The notes below the pieces were generated by a model. That model saw nothing but the letters and a program-made list of their open reading frames with translations, did no database searches and was not told the DNA's origin. Of a stretch of DNA of 64,000 nt, positions 1 through 8,050 are shown piece by piece (position 1 is the stretch's first letter; the number at the start of each line of letters is the position of its first letter). The translations under genes were made by a program, and so were the position numbers. Origin of the DNA: Gemmatimonadaceae bacterium (GTDB lineage Bacteria > Gemmatimonadota > Gemmatimonadetes > Gemmatimonadales > Gemmatimonadaceae); contig JAHBVT010000001.1 of NCBI GenBank assembly GCA_019637355.1, positions 682,001 to 746,000 on the forward strand. The letters run 5' to 3'.

Positions 1-219
1 GGTCATCTCGTACAGCTCCGGTGCCTGCGCGGCAGTCACCACCTGCGCCTTGTACATCCGGAGCACCATCTTCGAGCTGCTCCAGTACATAAAGACGTTC
101 ATCACGCCGGCGAACAGCAGCGCCACCACCAGCCCGCTCTGGCCCCCGACGACACCACCCACCGCGCCGAGGAGCGCGGTCATAGCCGCCATCAAAGCGA
201 AGACCTTCACGTTGTTCAT
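1..219 (-). CDS. htpX: HtpX-family M48 membrane metalloprotease, N-terminal fragment (cut by window edge)
   Basis: Only the first 73 residues lie in the window. They read MNNVKVFALMAAMTALLGAV, then a Gly-rich turn and a second hydrophobic helix containing MNVFMYWSSSKMVLRMYKA, ending at AQAPELYEM. This two-helix N-terminus and the 'S-K-MVLRMY..A..V...APELY' block are typical of HtpX, a zinc protease that degrades damaged membrane proteins. The HExxH site would lie beyond the edge and cannot be seen. The start ATG (219-217) has a purine-rich GGTGGAG upstream. About 50 bp spanning its start are copied, in degenerate form, at 2679-2729. Confidence 0.85.
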   Translation of the reverse strand, partial: MNNVKVFALMAAMTALLGAVGGVVGGQSGLVVALLFAGVMNVFMYWSSSKMVLRMYKAQVVTAAQAPELYEMT

Positions 220-254
220 CTCGAACTCCACCAAAGGGTTACGGGCAGTCTGCC
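203..254 (-). repeat. htpX start-region segment, copy A of a two-copy repeat
   Basis: The segment running from GGCAGACTGC through CGTAACCCTTT into the htpX start codon and its first codons is repeated with few mismatches at 2679-2729. A TATATA sequence at 283-288 could be the -10 of htpX, but this is a guess. Confidence 0.75.
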
Positions 255-446
255 AAGGCGGCAGCAGTCCCGAGAATCTGGGTATATAACCCCGCAACCC
301 CCGTGCCAGTTCGCGGCGAACCAGCGTCCTGCGCGCACCAATACCCTGTACTCGAAGCGGAAGTCTCTCGGGATCGCCACGAAGTCTGTAGGGGGTGTGC
401 GCCGACGCCAGGGTTTGCTCGCGTCGCTCGGTCGCTGGTGCGAATT

Positions 447-2573
447 TCAGCGCACGTCCACCGCAACGTCCAGCGTCCAACGCGGTCGACCCTCGAGGCG
501 CGCGGCGGCGTCGAGGCGCAACAGGCCGTCGAGCGCGGACAGGCTCACGCCCGCCGCCGACGCGCGGTTCGCCGCGTGTGCGAATTCGCTTCGTGCGCCG
601 GCCCAGCCCTGCTCGACGAAGATGCTGCGGCGCAGCATCTCGCCCTGCCAACCGACTTCGCCGCGCGCCAGCCAGAAGCTCTCGCCCTGGACCTCGCCGG
701 CGCGGTGCGCGTGCAGGCTCGCCGGGCCGCCGAGGTAGAACCGCCGCTGGACCGGCAACGCACCGGACGATGTACCGGCCGCCGCCACCACGCTCAGATG
801 TCCTCGGCTCATCAAACCACGCGCGAGCCGCGACTCGCCGCGCACGCGTGCATAGGGGAGCGGCCCATTCGCTGCCTCCGCCGATAGTTCACCTGAAAGT
901 TGCAGCGTCCGCGGATTCACACCGAGCACCGCGAGGACCTTCGATTCCGCGCCGGCATACGTGCCTGCTGACGCGGGTGGATTCGGCGGGAAGCGGCCGC
1001 CGCCCAGCCAGTGCGCCAACGATTGGTCGCCCCCAGTCCGTGCCGGTTCCTGCCGCTCGACGAAGGCCCGCCACTCGAACGCGCTGCCCGACGCGACCGG
1101 GATGCGCCGACTGCCGATTTCCGTCCCGTGGGCACGATAGTAGATGCCGTAATCGTTGCCGACGAACAACGCGCCCGCGGAGGCCATAAGGCCGAGCGGG
1201 TGTCCCCAGTCATTGGCTGCAGCCAGGCGGCGATAGACGCCTGCGCGCCGTATCGTTGCGCTGCCGGTGCGTCGGACGCTCAGTTCGGCGCCCGGCTCCC
1301 AGTCCCCGCTGCCGATGCGCGCGCTGCCCGTTACCGCAAAGCCGCGTCCGAGCGGACGGTCGCCGCGCACACCAAGCGAAACGCCCTCCACCCGGTTGAA
1401 TCGCAGCATCCCGTCGCTCATCCCCCAGGTCCACTCGGTCTGCTGCGGCGACCACTCGGCTTGGCGCTGCATTGCGGTCGCGCCGGACACCTCGCGCCGC
1501 AGGCGGTCAAAGTTCGTCTCGGTAAAGAACTCCTCAGACGAGTCAAAGATGCTCGGTGGCAAGTACTCGTTCTTTAGGAGCGACGATTGGTCATTCGGAA
1601 TGAACACTGTCACGCGTGTGCCGGACACGCGCTCACGGGTGCGTCGGATTGCCGGTGTGCCTGGCGCAACGGGCGCGCTGACCGTCCCACCCTGCGCCAC
1701 CGATTCGTACGTGAACGTCTGCTCGATCGAAATCGTCACGCGTCCGACCTTCGCGGTGCCTTCGGCGCGCAGGGCGCGCGCGCGCGGCAGCCAGAACCGC
1801 TCCCCGTAGAGTCCGTGCTCCACCACGATCTCTTCCACGCGACCCCGTAGCGGCCCCAAGGCCGCAGCGATCCGCTCGTCGTCTCTCGTGATCTCGGGGC
1901 GTAGGAACGGGAGCAAGTCAAACGTGTGGCTCGGGCGGTATGCGGCGCGCACCAGCGCTCCCGTGCGCTCGTCGAGCCAGAGTGAGCCGACGATCAAGTG
2001 CGGCGCAGGATAGCGCGGAGTTACGAACATCTCACGCAGCGGCACGGTGGTGCCGCTCGGTAGCGTCAGGGTCAGTCGTCCGCCGAGCGAGAACTGATAC
2101 AGTGAATCGGAGCCCGGAGCGAGCGGGTGGCTGACCCACTCAGCAGCCGACCGCCGTGCGTCGGCGACTTCGCTCATCGGCCAGAGTTGGTCGCGGTTCG
2201 GCGCGTAGGGCAACGTGAAGACGATGCCTGCCGTCGCGGGAGTAGGTTCCATTTCGCCGTCGATCGGCGCGACGCCGCGCCCGGCGAGCAGTTCTGCCGT
2301 GGCCTCGATGCCGCGGCCCCATCGGACGCGTGCGACGCTCTCGAACCGCGCCGCAAGGCGAGTGCGTCCGGCCGGGCCGTACCCGTCCAGTCCGGCGAGT
2401 CCGATGCCGGCCGACCAACGCTGCCGCGCCACGGCCGTGTATGACGCGAGCGCTGAGTCCTGCTGGTACCGCTGCGCTCGCGCTCGGACCAGCAACTGCG
2501 ATGTCTCGGCGGAGTCCGCGACCGCGACAGACGCCACCTGAAAGGCGAAGGTCAGCCCAAGGACGAGTGACAT
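447..2573 (-). CDS. Outer-membrane protein with Omp85/surface-antigen-like C-terminal barrel
   Basis: A protein of about 708 residues with a hydrophobic signal region (SLVLGLTFAFQVASVAVADS). The middle contains alternating polar/hydrophobic strands. The last ~100 residues contain QRRFYLGGPASLHAHRAGE followed by GESFWLARGEVGW, which resembles the 'FxLGG..SLRG......G...L....E' signature of Omp85-type barrels (BamA, surface antigen D15). The C-terminus DVAVDVR is strand-like. A likely role is an outer-membrane barrel; no enzymatic domain is recognised. The ATG at 2573 is chosen over an in-frame GTG at 2579. It is transcribed toward htpX, 227 bp away, so the two may not share a transcript. Function is unknown. 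Confidence 0.6.
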   Translation of the reverse strand: MSLVLGLTFAFQVASVAVADSAETSQLLVRARAQRYQQDSALASYTAVARQRWSAGIGLAGLDGYGPAGRTRLAARFESVARVRWGRGIEATAELLAGRGVAPIDGEMEPTPATAGIVFTLPYAPNRDQLWPMSEVADARRSAAEWVSHPLAPGSDSLYQFSLGGRLTLTLPSGTTVPLREMFVTPRYPAPHLIVGSLWLDERTGALVRAAYRPSHTFDLLPFLRPEITRDDERIAAALGPLRGRVEEIVVEHGLYGERFWLPRARALRAEGTAKVGRVTISIEQTFTYESVAQGGTVSAPVAPGTPAIRRTRERVSGTRVTVFIPNDQSSLLKNEYLPPSIFDSSEEFFTETNFDRLRREVSGATAMQRQAEWSPQQTEWTWGMSDGMLRFNRVEGVSLGVRGDRPLGRGFAVTGSARIGSGDWEPGAELSVRRTGSATIRRAGVYRRLAAANDWGHPLGLMASAGALFVGNDYGIYYRAHGTEIGSRRIPVASGSAFEWRAFVERQEPARTGGDQSLAHWLGGGRFPPNPPASAGTYAGAESKVLAVLGVNPRTLQLSGELSAEAANGPLPYARVRGESRLARGLMSRGHLSVVAAAGTSSGALPVQRRFYLGGPASLHAHRAGEVQGESFWLARGEVGWQGEMLRRSIFVEQGWAGARSEFAHAANRASAAGVSLSALDGLLRLDAAARLEGRPRWTLDVAVDVR

Positions 2574-2628
2574 ATTCACGCTACGCCGCGACCGCCACTT
2601 CGGTTTCCCTAACGAGCGAGTGCTTCAA

Positions 2629-2694
2629 TCAGCAAGTGAGCGCCCGGCTCGGTCTCGTGCTCGGCATCCCAATTGAAGACTTTCCGTTGTTCAT
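2629..2694 (-). pseudogene. htpX 5'-end relic (21-codon remnant ORF)
   Basis: Reading on the minus strand, ATGAACAACGGAAAGTCTTC matches the htpX start ATGAACAACGTGAAGGTCTTC apart from small changes that break the frame. The reading frame then runs only 21 codons to a stop. The upstream ~35 bp also matches htpX. I read this as a decayed partial duplication of the htpX promoter/start. A real small peptide is possible but unsupported. Confidence 0.55.
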
Positions 2695-2729
2695 CTCGCA
2701 GTCCGCTAAAGGGTTACGAGCAGTCTGCC
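2679..2729 (-). repeat. htpX start-region segment, degenerate copy B
   Basis: This segment shares GGCAGACTGC, CGTAACCCTTT, GGA.T.CGAGATGAACAACG and AAG.TCTTC with 203-254, in the same orientation and 2.5 kb apart. The rest of the 2574-2857 gap shows no other gene. Confidence 0.75.
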
Positions 2730-2842
2730 CCCTCGGCGGCGTTCCAATTCGGGCTGCACAGGTAGCTCGCAACTCCTTGCTCCTTCGCCGTCACGGCGCG
2801 CGTTCCGCGTGCGTCCCCTTTGTTTGGCGCACTGACCGTGGC

Positions 2843-2848
2843 TAGGTT
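2843..2848 (+). promoter_or_regulatory. -10 box TAGGTT for the 106-aa gene
   Basis: TAGGTT ends 9 nt before the ATG at 2858. This spacing leaves essentially no 5' UTR and fits the leaderless pattern seen repeatedly in this window. Confidence 0.5.
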
Positions 2849-2857
2849 GCACGCACG

Positions 2858-3178
2858 ATGGCCAACGACTTTGACGCGCGCCGGAAGTTCCTCGACGTCG
2901 CTTCCAAATACCTGCTCGAGACGCCTAAGAAGGCCGCGCCGGAACCGGCGCCCTTCGTGCCGCCTCGGCTCACCTTTACTGCCCTGAAGGAGATTTCGAT
3001 GTCCCGTTCCCGCGACCGCATCCTCGCCAACCTCGAGGAGATGTACACCGAGGCCTTCAAGCGGGCGAAGGAGAGCGGCGACGAGGCGCAGATGGCGTCG
3101 CTGGACTTCGCGTACCGGCGCGAACAGTTGTACTTCGAGATCCTGCTGGACGTGCGGGATGCGGTGGAGCGGCGTTGA
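2858..3178 (+). CDS. Hypothetical protein, 106 aa
   Basis: A small soluble protein. The first 45 residues contain a Pro-rich stretch (PKKAAPEPAPFVPPRLTF) and the second half is a charged amphipathic helix (RDRILANLEEMYTEAFKRAK ... EAQMASLDFAYRREQLYFEI). No signal peptide, membrane segment or known motif is visible. The start is fixed by the -10-like hexamer 9 nt upstream. The stop codon lies inside the -35 of the next gene, so the downstream gene has its own promoter. I do not recognise a family; the helical C-terminus could mediate protein-protein contact. Confidence 0.6.
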   Translation: MANDFDARRKFLDVASKYLLETPKKAAPEPAPFVPPRLTFTALKEISMSRSRDRILANLEEMYTEAFKRAKESGDEAQMASLDFAYRREQLYFEILLDVRDAVERR

Positions 3179-3204
3179 ACTCCCTTCGGCATTCCGAGTA
3201 GATT
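3175..3204 (+). promoter_or_regulatory. Promoter TTGAAC-N18-TAGATT driving a leaderless gene
   Basis: TTGAAC at 3175-3180 and TAGATT at 3199-3204 are separated by 18 bp. The ATG follows 7 nt after the -10, so the transcript would begin at or next to the start codon. Confidence 0.65.
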
Positions 3205-3211
3205 GCTCGTG

Positions 3212-3640
3212 ATGCGTCGCACGTTCGCTGTCTTGCAGGCACTGTGGCTCGCGCTGTTGATCGCCGAGCCAGCGAACCTGCACGCCTGCGATATGCACGC
3301 GGGCGGGCACGCAGCACACACGGGCCCAGCCTTCGCAGCCGCAGCGGAGCGCGCTGACGCAACACACGACGAACACGCGCACCACGGGCATCACGCCGAG
3401 TCGCTTGATGAGGATTCGGTTCCTCCCACGCCCGATGATGGGGCCGGCTCCGCCTGCCAGTGCCTTGGTGAGTGCTGCGCGGCAGCCGTCGCGGCGCTGG
3501 CCGCTACCCCGGCGATACCCGTCGCGGTGCCAGTCGACGCACCGGCGCCACGCCGCAGTGCCGCCACCCGCGCCGTTCCGCGTGCGCCGGACCTCCAGCT
3601 TCCGTTCGCGAACGCACCGCCCGCAGCCCTGACGACCTGA
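3212..3640 (+). CDS. Secreted His/Cys-rich protein, putative metal binder
   Basis: A 142-residue protein with an N-terminal signal peptide (MRRTFAVLQALWLALLIAEP). The mature part begins with a His-rich block (HACDMHAGGHAAHTG, then DEHAHHGHHAE) and continues with a Cys cluster CQCLGECC around residues 85-92 and an Ala/Pro-rich tail. These residues suggest metal binding, probably copper or a similar soft metal, outside the cytoplasm. This function is inferred from composition only. It sits 67 bp upstream of a TonB-dependent receptor in the same direction, which supports a metal- or cofactor-acquisition cassette. An alternative reading is a DUF2946-like protein. The start is placed by the promoter 7 nt upstream. 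Confidence 0.6.
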   Translation: MRRTFAVLQALWLALLIAEPANLHACDMHAGGHAAHTGPAFAAAAERADATHDEHAHHGHHAESLDEDSVPPTPDDGAGSACQCLGECCAAAVAALAATPAIPVAVPVDAPAPRRSAATRAVPRAPDLQLPFANAPPAALTT

Positions 3641-3707
3641 GTCGTTCGCCCGCGGCACTGTCGTCGCGCGGCGCGTCGTCACCTCTTGGCTGCTGGAGCC
3701 ACACACA

Positions 3708-6077
3708 ATGTCGTCCCTCATCCGCGCCGCGCGGCGGTTCGTCGCGCGCGCGCTCCTCGTCGTCATCCTGCCGGCCACGCTCGCCGCGCAGGGCAACGCG
3801 GCCCTCACGGGTCGCATCCTCTCTGTCGACGGCAACCGTCCGCTGGCCGATGTCATCGTCCGGCTCGACGGCACGCCGCGCGGCGCCACCACCGGCGCTG
3901 ACGGGCGCTATCGCATTCCGTCGGTGCCTGCCGGCGAGTACGTCGTTGTCGCCCGCCTGCTTGGCTACGAGGAGGCCCGTCAGGCCATCCGCGTGGTCGA
4001 CGGGGTGCCGGCGACGCTCGATCTCACGATGCGCCGCAGCGCCGCGGTCGTGGCGCCGGTCGTGGTCTCGACCACGCGCGAATTGACGCGTGCGCAGAAC
4101 AGCACCGTCACCATCGACGTGCTCGACGGACTCGAAGTGCGCCGCACGCGGGCCGCCCATCCCTCGGGCCTGCTGAACCGCGTGGCCGGCGTGCGGGTGA
4201 GCGAACTCTCCGGCGAGGGGCACTCGCTGGCGATGCGCTCGCCGATCTCGACCAAACCGCTGTTCCTCTACTTGGAGGACGGCATCCCGACGCGCCCGAC
4301 GGGCTTCTTCAACCACAACGCGCTCTACGAAGTGAACATCCCGCAGTCGGGCGGCGTCGAGATCCTCAAGGGCCCGGCGACGGCGCTCTATGGATCGGAC
4401 GCCATCGGCGGTGTGGTGAACGTCCTCACGCGTCCCGCGCCGGCCACCCCAGAGGCAGAACTCGCGTTGGAAGGCGGTGGCTTCGGCTACTCGCGCGCCC
4501 TCGGCTCGGCCGGCTGGTCGCGTGGCACGCAGGGCCTGCGGCTCGACCTCAACCTGACGCGCTCCGACAACTGGAAGGATGCGGCGCCCTTCGATCGCAC
4601 GAGCGCGACGCTGCGGCACGATCTCGCCACGCGCGGCGGCTGGACGTTTCGCTCCGTGGCGGCGTTTACCAAGGTCAACCAGCAGGACGTGCCGGCCATC
4701 AACCTCACGCAGTTCGAGGGCAACCGGGCGCTCAATCGGGCCCCGATCGCCTTCCGCTCGGCCCAGGCGCTGCGCGCATCGGTCGCAATGGAGAAGGAGT
4801 TGGGTGCCACGCTGCTGAGCATCACGCCGTTCGTGCGCGACAACGTGATGGAGCTGTTGCCCAGCTGGCAGTTGACGTTCGCGCCGCAGATCTGGGACAC
4901 GCGCAACCGTTCGCTCGGCGTGCTCGCGAAGCTGCGACGCGACCTGCAGCCCTGGAATACCCGCGTGGTCGGCGGCGTGGACGTCGACTACTCGCCGGGC
5001 TCCTTCTCGGTGCAGCGCATCACCGTCAGCCCGACCGGGCCAGACAATGTCTACGCGACCTACACCTTGGCCGAGATGCAGTACGACTACGACGTCACGT
5101 ACTTGCAGGCGTCGCCGTACCTGCACGTCGAGACCTCGCCACTCACCAAGCTGCGGGTGGACGTCGGCCTGCGCGGCGACCTGAGCGGTTACGACTACCG
5201 GACCCGGCTCGCTCCGCTGGCGACCGGGCCGTTCCGCCGGCCCGAGGACACCGACGTGCGCTACGCCCGCGTCAGTCCCAAGCTCGGCGCGGTCTACGAG
5301 TTCACGCCGCGTCTCGCGTGGTACGGGTCGTATCGCCAGGGCTTCCGCGCTCCGTCGCAGGGACAGCTTTTCCAGCAGAACTCGGCGGCCAACACCGTCG
5401 ACCTCAAGCCGGTCACCGTGCAGAGCGTGGAGACCGGGCTTCGCGGGCAGCTGGGCGCGCGGATCGCCTTCCAGGCCAGCGTCTACGATATGACGATCAG
5501 CAACGACATTCTCACGTTCGTGACCGCGAGCAACACGCGCGAGGCCACGAATGCCGGCGAGACCCGCGCCAAGGGCGTCGAAGTGGGCGTCACGGCGATG
5601 CTGTCGTCGCGGCTGCGGCTTGACGCGAGCTATAGCAACGCCTCGCAGCGCTACGTGCGCTGGATTCCGCAGGCGGCGCGACCGGCGAATCCGCCGACGC
5701 CGGCCGTGCCCGAGGTGAACTACTCCGGCAACTTGATGGAGCAGGCACCGCAGGATCTCGCGAATGCGTTGCTGACTTGGACGCCCGCCGCGCTGAAGGG
5801 TGGCCGGCTCGCCGTGGAGTGGTCGCACACGGGGCGCTACGCGATGGATCCGGCCAACGCCCGAACCTACGGCGGACACCAGGTCGTGCATCTGCACGCC
5901 AATGCCTTCGTGATGCCGTCGGTTGAGCTCTTTGCGCGCGTCACCAACCTCGGTGACCGCGGGTTCGCCGAGCTGGCGAGCTACGATCAGTTCCAAGGGG
6001 TGCTGTACACACCGGGCGCGCCGCGGACGGTCTTCGCGGGGATGCGCTACGGCTGGAGTGCTGGAGGGACGCGCTGA
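3708..6077 (+). CDS. TonB-dependent outer-membrane receptor
   Basis: A 789-residue protein. A signal peptide (to about AAQG, residue 28) is followed by a carboxypeptidase-regulatory-like beta domain (ALTGRILSVDGNRPLADVIV ... GRYRIPSVPAGEYVV, residues ~31-110). A plug domain (VAGVRVSELSGEGHSLAMRS ... GGVEILKGPATALYGSDAIG ... VNVLTRPAP) comes next, then a large barrel ending VFAGMRYGWSAGGTR. TonB receptors import scarce ligands such as metal chelates or cobalamin using TonB energy; the ligand is not visible from sequence. The preceding gene encodes a His-rich secreted protein and the next overlaps it by 1 nt (TGATG), so these three are likely one unit. CTGGAG lies upstream of the ATG as ribosome site. 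Confidence 0.9.
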   Translation: MSSLIRAARRFVARALLVVILPATLAAQGNAALTGRILSVDGNRPLADVIVRLDGTPRGATTGADGRYRIPSVPAGEYVVVARLLGYEEARQAIRVVDGVPATLDLTMRRSAAVVAPVVVSTTRELTRAQNSTVTIDVLDGLEVRRTRAAHPSGLLNRVAGVRVSELSGEGHSLAMRSPISTKPLFLYLEDGIPTRPTGFFNHNALYEVNIPQSGGVEILKGPATALYGSDAIGGVVNVLTRPAPATPEAELALEGGGFGYSRALGSAGWSRGTQGLRLDLNLTRSDNWKDAAPFDRTSATLRHDLATRGGWTFRSVAAFTKVNQQDVPAINLTQFEGNRALNRAPIAFRSAQALRASVAMEKELGATLLSITPFVRDNVMELLPSWQLTFAPQIWDTRNRSLGVLAKLRRDLQPWNTRVVGGVDVDYSPGSFSVQRITVSPTGPDNVYATYTLAEMQYDYDVTYLQASPYLHVETSPLTKLRVDVGLRGDLSGYDYRTRLAPLATGPFRRPEDTDVRYARVSPKLGAVYEFTPRLAWYGSYRQGFRAPSQGQLFQQNSAANTVDLKPVTVQSVETGLRGQLGARIAFQASVYDMTISNDILTFVTASNTREATNAGETRAKGVEVGVTAMLSSRLRLDASYSNASQRYVRWIPQAARPANPPTPAVPEVNYSGNLMEQAPQDLANALLTWTPAALKGGRLAVEWSHTGRYAMDPANARTYGGHQVVHLHANAFVMPSVELFARVTNLGDRGFAELASYDQFQGVLYTPGAPRTVFAGMRYGWSAGGTR

Positions 6078-7342
6078 TGCGTATCGCGTTCGCAGTGTTC
6101 TTGGCATCCGTCGTCGCCTGCGCTCCTGAGCGACCGCGCTTCGGTGAGTCCGAGGTGGTCAGCGCGTCCACCGGCGTCGGCGCCGCCCCGATGTTTGCCG
6201 TCTCGGCCGATGGGCGAGAGGCCATCGCGTGGGTGAGTGCGGCCGACGGCGGCACCGACGGCGTGCTCCACGTGCGCGTCGGTGACCGCGTGACGGACCT
6301 GCGGGACACGTTGGGTCCGATCGAGCCCCACGGCGAGGCGCCGCCGAAACTCGCGTGGGCGCCGGACGGTTCACTGCACGCGTTGTGGGTCGTCGGGAAG
6401 CTGGTGCCCGGCCGCCGGTTTCCGGTGAGCGCGCTGCGGCACGCGCGGTCAACCGACGGTGGCGCGACCTGGGATGCCCCGGTGACTGTCACCGACGACA
6501 CGCTGGTGTTCGGGTCGCACAACTTCCACGCGCTGCACACCGCGGCCGACGGCGGCATCATCGCGGCGTGGTTGGATGGTCGCGAGGGTCGGAGCGCGGC
6601 CTTTCTCGCGCGCAGCGACGACGGGGGACGGACCTGGGGCAAGAACGTCCGCATCTCGATGGGCGAGGCCTGTCCCTGCTGCCGGACGGCGATCGCCTCG
6701 GCGCCCGACGGCTCGGTGTGGGTGGCGTGGCGCACGGTGCTCGAGGGCGACGTGCGTGACATCGTCGTCGCGCGTTCGCGCGACGGCGGCCGGACCTTCG
6801 GCGAGGCGACCCGGGTGCACGCCGATGGCTGGGTGTTCCCCGGCTGTCCGCACGCGGGTCCGTCGATCGTCGCCGACGCGCGAGGACGCCTGCACATCGC
6901 GTGGTGGACGGGCAAGGAGGGGCGCGCCGCCGCGTGGTACGCGCGCGCGGATGACGGCGTGAACTTCGGTGCGCCCCAGGCCCTGAGTGCCATCGGGACC
7001 CCGCGCCCTGTGCACGTGCAGCTGGACGTGCGTGGCGACACCGTGCTTGCAGCCTGGGATGATGATGTCGGCAACGGGATGCGGGTGTTCGCGCGCCTGT
7101 CATACGACGCTGGTGCAACGTTCACGCCGGCCGTCGCGCTCAGCGAGGTTGGTCAGGCCGCGAGCTTTCCGGTCGTCGGGCTGTCCCCGAGCCGCGCAAC
7201 CGTCGCGTGGACGCAGAAGTCGGACGAGCATCACGCGCACGAAGAGGCTGCGCGCCCCGATATGCGGGATCCCGCCGCGGTGATGGGCCTGCCGACGGTG
7301 GGGCAGGCCGCGGTGTTGGTGCGCCGCGCGAGCTTTCGCTAG
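6077..7342 (+). CDS. Lipoprotein with Asp-box (sialidase-like) repeats and a CPCC motif
   Basis: A 421-residue protein with lipobox SVVAC (Cys15). Several Asp-box repeats are visible: STDGGATW (125-132), SDDGGRTW (180-187) and SRDGGRTF, which fold as blades of a beta-propeller. The sialidase active-site arginines cannot be confirmed, so a hydrolase function is doubtful. Between blades lies GEACPCCR (CPCC at 199-202), and near the C-terminus SDEHHAHEE; both could bind metal or heme. Start ATG overlaps the TonB receptor stop by 1 nt, implying translational coupling. I infer a periplasmic or surface partner of the receptor. Confidence 0.75.
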   Translation: MRIAFAVFLASVVACAPERPRFGESEVVSASTGVGAAPMFAVSADGREAIAWVSAADGGTDGVLHVRVGDRVTDLRDTLGPIEPHGEAPPKLAWAPDGSLHALWVVGKLVPGRRFPVSALRHARSTDGGATWDAPVTVTDDTLVFGSHNFHALHTAADGGIIAAWLDGREGRSAAFLARSDDGGRTWGKNVRISMGEACPCCRTAIASAPDGSVWVAWRTVLEGDVRDIVVARSRDGGRTFGEATRVHADGWVFPGCPHAGPSIVADARGRLHIAWWTGKEGRAAAWYARADDGVNFGAPQALSAIGTPRPVHVQLDVRGDTVLAAWDDDVGNGMRVFARLSYDAGATFTPAVALSEVGQAASFPVVGLSPSRATVAWTQKSDEHHAHEEAARPDMRDPAAVMGLPTVGQAAVLVRRASFR

Positions 7343-7543
7343 TCCGCGAGACTCGGCGAGGCATACATACTGCAGGCTACAGAAGCGGGTGCGAACGCGC
7401 GCAACAGCGCGCCGTTCGCCCCGCGGCAGAAACGGCTCGTCACTTGGTCGGGCAAGACGCGTAACACGGGTGATCTTGGGCGGGTAGGACGTGTCGAAGG
7501 GCTGGTACGACACACTCCACTCCGCTTTGAGGACAGCAACCAG

Positions 7544-8026
7544 ATGCGCCGCATTCTCGCTCTCGCCACCATCGCACTTGCCTCGCTGACGGCCTGCGAG
7601 GCCACCGCTCCCACATCCACGCTGCAGCTCCTCGTCGCCGACGAGGACCCGGTCGCGCTCGAGGTCGGGTTCGTTGACGGTCCCTTTGGCACGCCGCCGG
7701 GCACGGACCCGCGGGCCCGCTGGCTCGACTGGCCAGAGTCCGTGGTCGCCGGCCGGCCGTTCACGGTGACGGTCCGCACGGCCGGCTCCAGCTGCCGCAG
7801 CGCCGCCCGCACTGACCTCAGCGTTGCCGATGCGGGCCGCACGCTCATCGTGGTGCCCCACGATGCGCCGCAGGACGTTGAGATGTGCACGAGCGACCTC
7901 ACCTTCCTCGAGCGTCAGGTGACGCTGCAGTTCGACACGCCGGGGACCGCGACCATCGTCTTGCGTGGGCGCTACTTCTACGAAGGCGATCCCGCCGAGC
8001 AGGTGGTCACCGTCGAGGTGCGCTAG
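7544..8026 (+). CDS. Small lipoprotein of unknown function
   Basis: A 160-residue protein with signal MRRILALATIALASLTAC, lipobox LTAC (Cys18). The rest is predicted beta-rich (VTVRTAGSSCRSAARTDLSV ... TLQFDTPGTATIVLRGRYFY), compatible with an immunoglobulin-like sandwich. GAGG in GAGGACAGCAACCAGATG can serve as a ribosome site. The 200 bp before it holds no other gene. No family is recognised. Confidence 0.65.
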   Translation: MRRILALATIALASLTACEATAPTSTLQLLVADEDPVALEVGFVDGPFGTPPGTDPRARWLDWPESVVAGRPFTVTVRTAGSSCRSAARTDLSVADAGRTLIVVPHDAPQDVEMCTSDLTFLERQVTLQFDTPGTATIVLRGRYFYEGDPAEQVVTVEVR

Positions 8027-8050
8027 CGGGATTGCGCTGGGGCGCGTCGG

